A DNA stretch of 64,000 bases, taken from Paragonimus westermani (Eukaryota > Platyhelminthes > Trematoda > Plagiorchiida > Troglotrematidae). Shown here piece after piece: positions 34,663-45,920 of this stretch. The stretch spans positions 88,828 to 152,827 of the forward strand of contig QNGE01000932.1 of the NCBI GenBank assembly GCA_008508345.1, written 5' to 3'. A model generated the notes under the pieces. The model saw only the letters and a program-made list of their open reading frames with translations. It was not told where the DNA came from and did no database searches. The position numbers and the translations under genes are program-made. The number at the start of each line of letters is the position of its first letter. The first letter of the stretch is position 1.

Positions 34663-34983
34663 CTAATTGCGAAGTCTTAGAAAATAGCACTCTTGTTCTT
34701 CCACCTTACTGGCTTTGGGTAACACCCTTTGCACGGAAAACAAAGATGATCTATCGGGTACGTTAAACACCACAACCTTTTTTGCACAGCGCAATCGCTC
34801 GTGCAATTCCGTAGTTACTATATCAGTAAAAGTCCCGGGGACCACGGGATCCTTATGGCTAGATGTAGTCTGCTGGCAGGTGCTAGTTGAGGTATTTAGA
34901 ATGCTGACTATTAGATCTAGCTTGCACAGAATTCCAATAAGCGTCTCGTACCTGCTGTGTAGTTTCGCTATTCCAGACTCCAA
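34663..34983 (-). pseudogene. Candidate ORF1-type protein of the LINE
   Basis: The minus-strand frame has VTTELHERLRCAKKVVVFNV followed by PDRSSLFSVQRVLPKASKV. The E-ER--R-KN-VVFN-P pattern is common at the start of RRM-like or esterase-free ORF1 regions of CR1/RTE LINEs. An upstream hydrophobic heptad-like stretch (LHSRYETLIGILCKLDLIVS) could be a coiled coil. It is followed in order by the rest of the LINE. Confidence 0.6.
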
Positions 34984-35005
34984 GGCCGTTGTTTCTCTTA
35001 ACTGA

Positions 35006-35680
35006 TCTGCGAATATACCGGCGATAGAAACTTAGTATGATTTGTTTCCGTTCCTTTCATATGGTATGCTAAGATTTGCTGTTGAGATTACAGTTTTAGC
35101 AGTGGCTTTGGCCCCCTCAGCAACAACAAGGGTGGAGCAGGTGTTGGTCGTACAGTCACCTTTCCATGCCGTCACCTTGCCTATTTTGAGCATGGATGAC
35201 TGCTTGATGATTGGCAATTTTCGGAGTTTGGTTGGCTTACTGAGCATTACCATACGACATTACTTTTCTATCACCAAATTATTTTCAAAACGTCTCAAAG
35301 TGATTAAATTTGATAGAATATGGCGGGTAGTATGTTAATTTAGGAATAACAGCAATAGAACCAATGTAAAAATCGTGTAGTGAGAATGGCCGTCATAAAG
35401 CTTCCGAGTCTTTGGTCTATTATTGCGTGGTGTGTGGACAGTATAATATTTCTGTCAAAACAAGCACAGTTTGTGGGGATAGTTACCAATTAAAATTGTA
35501 CATGGTGATGAAACCTTTCGAACGTTCGTTCGAACTCACCTCTGGTTGTGGCCGACACGACGGGCAAAGGAAGGTTGTCACAGTATCTGGGTGCTCGCAG
35601 GGAGAAAGAATATTTCCTTTGTTTGAGCCTACCGTTTTATCCATCTAATTTCAGGGCGTACCCTTTTAGAGCTAGTCTGT
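35006..35680. other. No gene recognised (between two LINE fragments)
   Basis: The 73-codon minus frame at 35032-35253 might be the 5' part of the LINE below 35,005, but it has no motif to prove it. Confidence 0.3.
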
Positions 35681-36053
35681 ATCAAATTTCTAGCAGGCTG
35701 GTGCAGAGGTGGTCGGGATTATTCACAATTTTGTGGACAAATATCGAGTCCCTACGAAGAAGTCGGCGTTCAGGACGGAACAAGTTCAGCCTCTTTAGCC
35801 TCAAGGCATTGAACAGGTTCTTCATTCCTGGCAGTTGTTCTGTTGCCCTTTTATGAATGGTTTCATTTGACCCAATGTTCAGACCAATCAGAGAGGAACA
35901 GGTTTGCAAGTTCATTTCTAGGTGAGTCTTAACAAAGCCATAGAATAATCTTGAGAGGTTATCAGGGTTTATAAGACCTACCTTACGTTCCACTAAGCAC
36001 GCAGTACTTCTGGTTTTGCGCGCCATCAATACGGCGTGTTTGAAAACACCCAC
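35681..36053 (-). pseudogene. CR1-like LINE C-terminal fragment
   Basis: A 123-codon minus frame ends a LINE polyprotein: LSRLFYGFVKTHLEMNLQTC, RATEQLPGMKNLFNALRLKR, LNLFRPERRLLRRDSIFVHK. These match the Y---VR-HLEY, RAT--VPGL, L-LF-LE-RRLRGDLI pattern. It is a separate insertion from the longer LINE, whose own C-terminus is at 29.8-30.2 kb. Confidence 0.8.
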
Positions 36054-37165
36054 GTTTCCTAGAACAACAGAACTTGGACCACGTTGCGGGGGAGACCAAC
36101 AAAAGCAGGACTCTTGTCATGTAGCAAGTCCGTTCGGCACTTTGGCCGGCATGAGAGTCCGTGTGCAACGCCACTAATCACTGATGATACCTTTGAAGGT
36201 ATGTTCCTCGTTGTCCCCCCACGCAAGCGGGTCCGAGTGAAAGTGTTGGTAAACGACTACACGGACGTCACTGGCAATGGCAAGTGGTGCCCCACCTACC
36301 ATGTTACACACCGTCTAACTTCAGACCAGCATGCACAGCAAGAAGGGGACTTCTACTGAAACGGAACCGAAAGCAAGGAAGCTCCGGGAATTCGGACGGA
36401 ATATTCCAGATAATGATAACATGTACATATAATAAATTTATCCCGACATTTCATCATCATTTTCACGTCGTGGCGTTGTAGCTATAGAGTGCACGTAGGC
36501 TGACCATCGAGCACAGATGTCAGTGTGCCCGTCGAGCGGGTTGCCCCGAGAGGCTTCATGCGGCAGTGTTCCCTTCGCATTTAACCACTTTGTCTTTTAG
36601 GAAACACATGGAATTCCATCTCCTGGGGGATCATGTAACTGCACAAACTTGCCGATTTCCTTGTTACCATCAGGCTGAAGCAGCTCACGCCCGATTACAG
36701 TGAGCAGCATATACGTCAAGTAGATCATGCCGACTTGCGCCCCCATTAGGTTTGAAATTCATCAGCTTTAGCCTTATCTACCTACCCACGGCGCCACCAA
36801 ATTTCAGCGGTTTCCAGTTTCACTTGGGACTGATCGTAAACACTCGGACTTACCAACTGTCGGCGCCTACTTTACGGAATATATGAAAAATGATCTACAG
36901 CTTATACGGTGCACATTTATCCATCAACCGTTGTTAACCCCTCCTATCTACCAAATCACAAACTTCACCTACCTCGTCAACCTATTTCGATATCAATTTA
37001 ACGCAGTTCCTCGGCGTCCCTCATATACATCTTTCACGCATTAAAGCAAAAAAGTTTCTTACGGCCCAATATTCACATTTTATACTTTTCTTAATGTCCC
37101 ATCCACCATCATTCGGAAGATATTTCAAACCTACATATTAACGGCATACCAACTGCAGCATTCAT
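36054..37165. other. No gene recognised
   Basis: A plus frame at 36157-36359 (VVPPRKRVRVKVLVNDYTDV) looks protein-like but has no motif I know. A good acceptor (ACTTTGTCTTTTAG) ends at 36,600 with no clear exon after it. Confidence 0.3.
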
Positions 37166-37842
37166 TTACCGCGGATAATTTTCAGCTCTTAGAACCCACG
37201 CGCAGCTGTTTGTCAAGCGAAGACAATCTTGTAACTCTTGAAGCGCAAAAGGATTCGGCGGCATACGCATTTGTTGCAAACTGAAAACCTGTTGCAGCCG
37301 TCTGCAACAGCAATCAAATGTTCTCGAGACAGCGCATTGATGTAAAAATTTTCTTTTCACATAGATGCGGCTCCGCTGCATGAACATGTTATGAGTCTCG
37401 TGGATTGCAAATTGATGCAAAATCACTGACGTCCAGCGTTCACGATAATCCCGCTTAGCTACAACAGCTGCACTAACGTTATGCGTTATCACGGACTATG
37501 CGATCACGCACGAACTGCCGCAAATAACGAAGACAGGAAGACAGGAACCTTCAACCAAGGGTACATTTGATTCAACCAAACGTGTTCAAGTACACTGGAA
37601 AACTCCACCGTATTTATAATGTTCAAGCAGGGGCTCACATAGTGCGGAGGCTCATACAGTGGTGGAGGCTCATACAGTGGTAGAACCTCATACAGTGGTG
37701 AGGAGAAAAACATGTTTGGGTTAACTGTGGTATTATCCCAACAGAACACACTTTCAGCTCTGTCCTCACGTAAAGCAGGCGGTATAAACACTTTCGAAAC
37801 AGAAGCAGCTGATAAATTTCTTGAAGATCCGTAAGCGGCCAT
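37166..37842 (-). other. Two adjacent unrecognised open frames
   Basis: On the minus strand, an ATG-initiated frame of 112 codons (37504-37842, starting MAAYGSSRNLSAASVSKVFI) is followed after 11 bases by a 108-codon frame (37166-37492, starting MITHNVSAAVVAKRDYRERW). The first contains a PLYEPP repeat created by the tandem DNA repeat at 37630-37702. No catalytic motif, signal peptide or membrane segment is evident, and neither matches the LINE or gypsy proteins around them. They may be exons of a host gene, part of an unknown element, or chance. Confidence 0.25.
37630..37702. repeat. Short tandem repeat, 18-bp unit, about 4 copies
   Basis: Units resemble GGAGGCTCATACAGTGGT. The two central copies are near identical, while the outer ones have diverged (GGGCTCACATAGTGC and AACCTCATACAGTGGT). 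Confidence 0.85.
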
Positions 37843-37989
37843 TAAAAACTTCTCATCACCACCTTCCCAGCGTTCATATTCGCCAGTACTTAAGCAGCCG
37901 ACTTTACATGCAAAGTTCTCAAGGCAGGACGTTCAGATTTTGTTTCCGAAATCCAGTTCTTTCAGTCTGGTAAGTCTAGGCTAGCTTCG

Positions 37990-38560
37990 ACTACTCATGA
38001 CCTTTCTGTCGACTATATGAGCTGGAAGGAAGCTGCCGTCCTTCCTAATTATAAATCGGCTGGTCGACAATTCCCAGTTAGCTCTCAATCAGTCAGCCTG
38101 AGGAATATTACGTACAACATCTTAGGGCGTCTGCTTACACGAGCCATTAGTCAACACCATTTAGATAGTACTGTTATCTCATTACCCCGGAAAGGATTCC
38201 TACCAAGTGGGTGTTCTAACTACCATGCTGGATTTTGTCGACAGCATAACGTACGCTAGGGATCACGTTCGTATATCGGACGCCGTCAACTTCGGCCCTG
38301 CCGGTACTTCTGATTGAGTACCACATGGCCCGACCTCATAGAAGATGAAGATGTACGGCATCAGAAGTGGCATTTACCGCTGGATTGCCTCGTTCATTAA
38401 TGACGGAAACTTCCGTGTTGAAGCGGGCTCTAATCTCTCCTCTCCTGCACTTATATCAGTAAGTGTACTCCAACTATCCCTCGATGTGTCGGTTCTTTTT
38501 AGAATTTATACCAAAGACTTCCATGTACACAACACTGCGGCTGCCCAGAGGATTGGTGGC
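37990..38560 (+). pseudogene. CR1-like LINE RT fragment, plus strand
   Basis: The plus frame reads MSWKEAAVLPNYKSAGRQFP, VSLRNITYNILGRLLTRAIS and a GFLPSGCSNYHAGF box, the opening of the RT domain. After a frameshift it continues with MYGIRSGIYRWIASFINDG and a damaged QGS box (SVLQLSLDVSVLFRIYTKDF). The catalytic F-ADD box is not present. Orientation is opposite to the neighbouring LINE fragments. Confidence 0.8.
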
Positions 38561-39545
38561 TGTTTATCCGCGACGATAAGCATGCACACATGCCTCTTGA
38601 TGGCCATTCTGGCAACGTCTTCTCAACACACCGTGTACAAACTGGATTGTGTTGCCAAAACAGGTTTTAAAAAGGACTTGGGCATGTGGCGCCCTCCAAT
38701 TTGGGAAATAGCCAAGAAAGAGTTCTCTGTACTGGGCATGGTAAAACGGATTTTCCCTCAAAATGGCAAGAGCTACCCTTAAACTCCCCATAAAGTGTGT
38801 GTCTGTGTTTTATTCCGGCCCTTACAACTAATACAGCAAGCTGCTACAAAGTCGTGGTAGGTTTTTGGAAAGTTTCGTACGAGCTTCACCTGGAAGCCCC
38901 TGCTCTTCATTCTCTCTGTAATTTTAAAATATCCAGATATCTTGTTCTCACTCTTTTCCTTTCTTCTGGAAGGATGACAAGGAAGCTGATTACTCTCACA
39001 GGTCCAAGTTAGTTGAGATGCCACAACTTGTGTTTCCTTACAGGGATACCAAAAACATATTTCAGGCAAAAATGTTCCATTGCGGTTTATCCCTTCATTG
39101 AAACAGGCTTTCTCCAATTGTCGTTAATGCTTGTTCTAGGATGCGACTTAAGACCTTGTTAGACGTTTGTCTGCTTGGTAGGATTGGTAGGCGAACGCTA
39201 GGATCTATCTTTTCTCATATCTTATTGCTCCTGCATTCACAGCGTGTTTGAAGAGAGCGGCACTACAGCAGTTTTTCCACTGCTGTACTTCAGAAGAGTG
39301 GACGCCGGTGTGATACCAGACGAAACATCGTGCTGACCGGGGCAACGGGCTGTTGGGCTTGTAGGCTCATATCACTCATTGAATATCTGAACCCCAGTAT
39401 TAAGAGGAAAAGCGAGAAGTGAAAACAGGAGTCTCACGTCGTGCTAACTCGAAGAAAGCCTCAGGCCGAGTCCGGGAAAGACAGCGGCCAACACTTTTCA
39501 CGATGGTGCTTGAAGTCAGTCACCGTGGTGGCTGTCGCCACCGTT
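38561..39545. other. No gene recognised
   Basis: A 112-codon minus frame at 38779-39117 overlaps a 71-codon plus frame. Neither carries a known motif, and the sequence does not match the LINE copies next to it. Confidence 0.3.
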
Positions 39546-39549
39546 TGTG

Positions 39550-41065
39550 GTAATTTATTTCAAGGGTTTGCTTTGCATTTCTGTTCCTCACAAATGCGTT
39601 GAGAAATATATCATTATTATTATCACTAGACAGGAGAAAAAGTCTGCTCGAATGTTCGTTGTCGCTCGCTTGCTGTCAAGCTTCATCTTCTGCCCTTGGA
39701 GTAGGAAATATCCACCGGAAGCCAACAAGCGGCCTGTGGCTTCCAACAGTCCCTTCATTAGCTTGAAACTCTCAATCAGATCACCCCTTCAGGACCTTCT
39801 TTCCGTTAAAAAGTGTTCGAGTATTTTCAATCTGCCGGGATAATCTGTTCACTGGAGCTCTTCGAAGACCTTTGCAAATCTTCGTTGCACTCTCCCTAAT
39901 GCCTGCCCATCCCTTTAAACGTGGGTACTCCACTCACGTGTGCATTATTGTATGTCAGGTCGAACGCATCTCTTTTTATACAGGAACCAAACCATCCTGT
40001 TTTCGGGACGCGGCCGTCCCCTTGAGCTATTGCACAGCTTGGTTGACTTTTCCATTGACTGTTACACATTAGGTTGCAATCTTGAAGTTTGCTCTCCCCT
40101 GGATTACTAAGTCCCTACCTACAGCTATCAACAACACGACTTCCAAATTCTCTTATTCGCATGAGTGCTAATTCAGTGCCAAAATTCAATAACTGCTCAG
40201 AGTTTCTATTGTTTCTGGGTGGTTCTCACTCATCAATCCACATATATAGTTTCTCTAATTCTTTCTTCAACGAGGCTTCTTTAGAACAACCCACTTTTTT
40301 CATATCATCCGCGACCAAGTAACAAGCGCATTCAAGTTTACTAGTTAAACCATTGGTGTGTACTAGAAAAAGCTGTCGGTCTAAAACTGACACTTGAAGA
40401 ACACCACTTCTAGTGGAAGTCGTGCTCGAAGTACATTTTCCATCCACACATGTAAACACCAGTCACAAAGGTAAGCTTGAAACTATCGAATTACTTCTGA
40501 GGCTATATTATTAGCTCCTAGTTTCATTGGTAGTGAGCGACGATTAACAGCCAAATGCTGTCTCAAAATCTGGGTGCCACAATCCATGTTGTTTGCCTTT
40601 GACCAACCGTAGAATTACTCTATCCAAGAAATCCCAGAGATTTGTCAAGCAATTTTTTCCTTACAAAGCCCTGCTGGTGCACAGCCAAAATCCCATGTTT
40701 GATATTATGTTGTTCCACCTTGGTCCTAATAATCGTTTCCATGACCTGTCAGTGCTGATGTAAAATGGGCTGTTAGATTGAGACATTCCTCCGGTGCACC
40801 TTTGTGAAGTAAGGTAACTACAGCCGGCATCCAGTCTCCTCACAGCTCTGCATGACCAATAGATGAAGCAAATCATCTAGCAGACGGATACGCCAGGACA
40901 TTTGCCAGTGTCTGTAAGATGACATGGTTGACATTATCCTGCCATGCTGATTCATTTCTGCCCAACTTCAGTAACCGATCCCCAACCTCGCAAGTTGGGG
41001 TAGATATCTGTAGCATTTTGGCAGGCGATTTTCTACTTTAACTGTATGTAGTCTGCCTCTATCCC
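39550..41065 (-). pseudogene. CR1-like LINE RT fragment
   Basis: On the minus strand in order: RT entrance with APEECLNLTAHF-like text and HGLWHPDFETAFGC (40,570-40,880), SGVLQVSVLDRQLFLVHTNG and CYLVADDMKKVGC (the QGS and catalytic boxes, 40,226-40,459, F-ADD reading LVADD), then RVQRRFAKVFEELQ and RGDLIESFKLMKGLLEAT (39,650-39,960). All frames and several stops are involved. The endonuclease is missing. Confidence 0.8.
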
Positions 41066-41964
41066 TGGTGTATACCATTTGGAAAAACTCGAGAATTAGA
41101 CCATTACAAACAATTATGGGTGAGGTACAACTTATTGAAAAACTTACTATTTGTCAATAATCAAAATATAGCTCAACACATTATGGATTACTCTTATTTT
41201 AACTGGCAGAGAGAAGTTCCAGCCGCGGGGTCAATGAATAATGTTAGCAGTACAGTTATTGTGTCTCATCTCGAGGCGACCGGACAACACGACCAGCACT
41301 CACAAGCGATCGTGGTTGAGCGCTCCCATATGACGATCTGGTCCTGTCTAAAATGAGGTTTACATGGCTAATTCCCAAAGACTTGGTCGGACTTCAACTC
41401 TTAGGCGCCGCAAGAATGTGCGTCACTGACATGCTCCATCAAGAAGGAGAAGTGAATCTAATGCACACTTTCGGAACAGGCCGACTGGAAAATCTATGAG
41501 AATATGACGCTAACGATCAACTATAAGCAGCGTCCAATTTATATAAAACTGAAGCCCCGTACTATTCACTAGTAACTGCAGCAAGTTTTTTGCTTTCTGC
41601 CCGCTCCTAGACAACTGTTCCTTTTTTCATCCTTGACGCAACCCACCGCCAAGCCTGGGGATGCCTTGGCATGTACGCAATCTCGCTATGCCTTTGAATC
41701 GGACTTGACACATCCAGCCAAACTTCTGTCATATACCACATGGCATTGCATCTGTACCTGACTAGAAGTATACCTTGTCTCTTCGTACAACCGTGAAATT
41801 TGCTGCATTCCAACAAGCGTTAATCGTTTCCCGTTCCATATATTTCCTTTCCTTTAATGGAATTATTTTGCCGCCACGTCGGAGCGTGGGAAGGCTTGAA
41901 CTTTCTCCCCACAGCAAATCAATTAGGAAGGCTTGTCAGATGCGTGCTATGAGGCAAGCTACTT
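41066..41964. other. No gene recognised
   Basis: A faint echo of the SINE-like repeat body (AATCTATGAGAATATGACGC near 41,490) is the only thing noticed. Confidence 0.3.
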
Positions 41965-42495
41965 GCTATTTGGTACTTACGCAGGAAAATACCCCAGGCT
42001 TATGTCAAAGCGGACTGAAAGTTGTGGTGGGAAAACGGCAGGTCTGCAAACAAACTACATTCATCGATTCACTCATCGTCCACAAGCAGGCCTCAACGCA
42101 ACAATTAGAGGCGCTCGGGCTGTAGATGTGAGAAAGCCTTTAGCGCAACCGCACGGCATCTGTGAGAGGGACGAATGTCAAAGAGAACTGCATTCAACCC
42201 TCAGAGTTCAATCAGACGTCAAGCTGGTTGAGCGGCGTTCTCAACCACAATGGCTAAAACTCTGTCATTTTAGTGAATGTAGCCCACAGTAGTCAAGATG
42301 GCACGGATTCATTATGCAACCACGAGTAAATTGTGGTGTCCGCGCCAACACACCAACCTTGATGCTGATGGTTTGTGGTAGATTTACTTTCATAAAGCAA
42401 AGTGAACAGATACGGTGGTAATAGTGATGCGACTCTTACGTCGCACGGAATTCAGGAGTTTGGGGATGTCATGAATGATTTCACTGCACACGGTT
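41965..42495 (+). repeat. Dispersed repeat family R1, copy 2
   Basis: It matches 27385-27905 through GAAAACGGCAGGTCTGCAAA, CGATTCACTCATCGTCCACA, GCACGGATTCATTATGCAAC and AGTTTGGGGATGTCATGAAT. The 119-codon plus frame at 41933-42292 overlaps the repeat and is not preserved in the other copy, so it is probably not a gene. Confidence 0.7.
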
Positions 42496-42539
42496 TGTTT
42501 CTCCTCAAGTTATCATCTAACTCGAACGCGCATTCTCTC

Positions 42540-42950
42540 TCTTCACTTCTTTGACATGTAGTTTGTTCTCTGTACCAAGTCGTGATCTACTATCCTCCCA
42601 TAATTGCAACGCCGTTCGTGTAACGGTGTTGAACTCCTAGTTGACAAGGCTAGCCTAATGGGCCCATGATTGTTCGTAGCCACGTGCGCATTAACTTCAA
42701 GGTTGTCGACATAAGTTCGGTCCTTGTTGATCACTAGGTCTGATACATCCGGTGACCGGCCTGACCTCCAGCATGTCAACCAGTCAACATGTTGCACCAG
42801 AAATTTAGGATGAATTACTCCGAATGAGAAGTCTCCAAAAACCTTTCTCAGTGAACCCTCATCAGTCCAATCATCTTCCGGTGCGCTGGAGTCACAAATA
42901 AGTAAGATTTTGCTGGTTTTGGTGGCCTGTTTTTCAAGGAACATCACAGG
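42540..42950 (-). pseudogene. CR1-like LINE endonuclease C-terminal part
   Basis: A 134-codon minus frame includes KILLICDSSAPEDDWTDEG (the GDFNAP--DW box, with catalytic D and N changed), KFLVQHVDWLTCWRSGRSPD, VSDLVINKDRTYVDNLEV and NNHGPIRLALS (the SDH box altered to NNH). This is the last third of an APE-type endonuclease, distinct from the copy at 33 kb. Confidence 0.8.
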
Positions 42951-44599
42951 TTCTGTATTCTGCAGTTCTGTTGCCGACGGACTTCAACGTGCCCATGCAC
43001 TTCAGTTCGGTCGCCAGGACAAGGTGGGTTGAGCCATGATTTGTCCTCATTTGTCTGGTCAGGCGGGCAACTCAAAATCTCACTCCAATTTCCCTGTTAA
43101 CATTGTGTTCGCATGTTTGTTCTATTGATGACTTGAGTGTCGCATCAGACCTAGCAATACTGCACTCCAACAGAATTCATCGAGGCAACGAGCACATGTG
43201 TTATTTACTGGTTCATGGTGTCCATATAAAACGGAATGCAGTGCTATTAGTGCCAAAACAAGATGCATTGGCCTCAGCAAAGATCGGTATGATCAACTTA
43301 ATTCTCCACCACTCACTCTCGGCTGCACGAGTTTTAGTTTTAGTATCAGCCAAAGTACGGTTTCGCCCCCTGGCTAGCCGTACGCACATCGTGCAACTTG
43401 CATCAACTTAGAAAATCTGCCTGCTGATGCGGGACTCTTCTTAGCTTTGTATCCTTGTTATTTCATAAAAAGTAGGGAGGATAAATGCGAATGGGCCTTA
43501 TCAGAAACGAAGTTGAACTTATGGCCTTTTGGTGACTGCAAAACTCTTTCTCTTACGAAACTGCGATCACCACGGAGGCAGTTGTCCTCTCGATTCCGTA
43601 CATGTAAAAATGCGATAAAAATAAGAGCGAATGCCCTCTGCGATGGAAATGTCCTGTGCGGCCGATTACCGCAACAACTCTGATAGGATCAACCAGGTCG
43701 GTCTTGGCATCTCCCGTTTCCCCAGATATCAAAAACATCGCGTACACGAGCAGGCTGCGCATAAAATTATCCAAAATTTGGTTTAGCCTTTCGGCGACCA
43801 TTTCAGTTATGAGCAACCCCGAGAGAGTGCTCGGAAAATCCGTTACTTCGGAATGCGCTGGAGTCAACGTGACAGGGAGTCTCCTGATCGCTGTCCGCAT
43901 GACAGGGGGGAACGTGACTAGCGGGATAAAACAAATGTGCATATCGTGGCTAACAATGATTTACAGTGAATGGCTAAAGTTGCAATTTCTGTTCCCGCAA
44001 CATTTAATCAGGTTCCTGCCTTCATGGTAGAAAAAGGGGTCACTACCTCTGTACACTTCATTCCAATGACCGACATTCTGAGGAGAAGCACAAATGCTGG
44101 AAACACGCGAGTCACCCAAAAACAGTCTTCCGTGTTGTCTACCCCAATGTCTACTGTACAGCCATGCGCAAAATTCTTCTTCCCAAGTATTCCAATCCAA
44201 AAAGGCCTGTCGAGTTCACACCCCACGAAATGAAAAATGTTCTTTTATCCGCTATGTTAGGCCTCTCTGCCGGTGCCCCCAAAAACTCCACATTACCACT
44301 TTTGAAAACCCACTCCAAGCGGGTGGAACATTCCAGTTGATAAACTCGCCGCGGTCTCTTGTGCGCTCCACGCCCGTTCTAAGACTCAATGGGCGTCCTG
44401 CTCGATCACGCCTTCATCGACCGACATTTCATTCATCGGCACACTTGAAAACGACACTCCTTCATGTAAACTTCAAAGTACAAATTTTGTTTTCCCTGAG
44501 TCACACTTCTCCCCCACGCCGATTCCAACCGCAAGTGTTAATCAGCCCTCATTCCCCATGGGAATGCACCAGGAGAGCCGTGCGAGTTTACATGAGCGT
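42951..44599. other. No gene recognised
   Basis: Open frames are dense on both strands at 43.5-44.3 kb (up to 129 codons) without any recognised motif. The plus-strand part from about 44,094 is continuous in one frame with the LINE endonuclease at 44.6 kb and may be its upstream region. Confidence 0.35.
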
Positions 44600-45920
44600 A
44601 ACTTCCTACTACTTACGATTATCGAAAAATTCAAACCGTCTGATATATGTGACACTGCGGCTTCCACTAGCATTGCGTGGCCGGGACTTACTCCCAGTGG
44701 TGGGTATTTGCTGTTCTCCCTCATCCAACATTTTCTACAATAAAGCTTTCCCAACAAGCCTCGAATTCCTTCTTGGATTGCGACTTTTTTCTAATCCACA
44801 TATTATGAGTGACTTCAATGCACCCAAGATAAACTGGGCCTCGGTGTCACCCCAGGATGGTGGAAGCGAATTCTCAGCTTCCGCATCAGTAATACCATGG
44901 AGAGTATTGAATTACTACGCCAGCGCCCCAACACGGCGTCGTTCTGGCCAGATTGTCCTTCTGATGTACGAAGTCATCAACAATAGGGGTCACCTATTAG
45001 ACGGGGTAATCATCAAGCCGAAGTTTGGACAGAACGGCCGGTCCTTGGCTGCCTTTGATCCCACCTTCAACTGGTTACAACGTTCAGGAAAAACGTCCAT
45101 GTTCTAAGATTGGGCCATCTGATTTCAACGTCTCGAGAAGCTACCTCTAATCAATCTTTCTCGAATATGATTCCGTAGACCAGATCCATCGTGCGTTTCG
45201 AAGAACAACTCAGAAGTTGGACGATTTATTCGCACCACAGAGACTGTGCACTTTCTCTTATCGCTCACCTCTTCCATGTAGAAATTTTTATCTCCTTATT
45301 GATCATCTGGCCTTCGACCTCGCATCTTTGTCGGGAGCCGGCTTTCATTGGCTCGCTTTTGTCCTCAAGCTTGGCATCTGTTCACAAACTTTGTGTTGGA
45401 CCGTTCCGGGCCGTTTGGTGAGTGGAGACTGGTCTGTAAACGAAGGATACGGACGAATTCCGGGTGATTACAACCCAAAATTCTGCACACCGAAATAGTC
45501 TACTTGCTGGATATCGATTTGCTGACCGAAAATCTCTCACGGTTTCTGAGGTAGACCAGGAAGCGTTTTATCTGCAAATTGTGCCACGTTTTTCCCCGGT
45601 GACGAAGAATCTAGAAGGTGCGTCCGCGGCTTAGGTCAGAGGTCCGTCGGTGACAAAATCTTTCCGAGGAGAAATCACTGGCAGTTCAGCCCACGGTAGT
45701 GAATAATTCAACCTGTCAGACATATTCTAAGCGCAATTTGCGTCGAGTTTGTGACAAAGTTCCATTGATTACCTTGGTCGAGGTGAACTGTCCGCTAACC
45801 AACCAGCTATTATTTCTTGATATGTCAGACGATCCTAGCGGCATCAGCGAACTTCCAAGTGAATTACCTCCTTCGGAGATTAATGCAAAGTTGGTCACAG
45901 TTGGTTCCCGAACCTGACAA
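44600..45920 (+). pseudogene. CR1-like LINE endonuclease and RT entrance, plus strand
   Basis: The plus frame shows LLPVVGICCSPSSN (L-VG-CYRPPNS), then MSDFNAPKINWASVS (the GDFNAPKI-W box with G changed to S). At 45699-45917, VPLITLVEVNCPLTNQLLFL and ISELPSELPPSEINAKLV correspond to the linker and RT entrance. The copy ends before the catalytic core. The middle (45.1-45.7 kb) is frameshifted. Confidence 0.7.

Larger units (their letters stand above)
29820..35005 (-). mobile_element. CR1-like LINE, most complete copy, interrupted
   Basis: On the minus strand all parts of a CR1-like LINE appear in order. A candidate ORF1 end is at 34663-34983 (ELHERLRCAKKVVVFNVPD). The endonuclease is at 32916-33413. 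The linker is at 32734-32949. The RT opening is at 32119-32526. The RT core is at 31677-31871 and 31555-31680. The C-terminal part is at 30301-30516 and 29835-30233 (LKSDRFVLESLQRSFTK-like, RRLRTNLPFLYKLIFG). Every segment is in a different frame or carries stops. A Penelope-like insert (30632-31511) splits the RT between its catalytic box and the thumb. Confidence 0.85.

Noticed and set aside
39290..39330. GACGAAAC text near possible stems, checked as a hammerhead candidate because Penelope elements carry such ribozymes
   Set aside because: No CTGATGA box at the required distance.
41933..42292. 119-codon plus-strand frame
   Set aside because: It overlaps repeat R1, and the equivalent frame is broken in the copy at 27.4 kb, so it is not under coding constraint.
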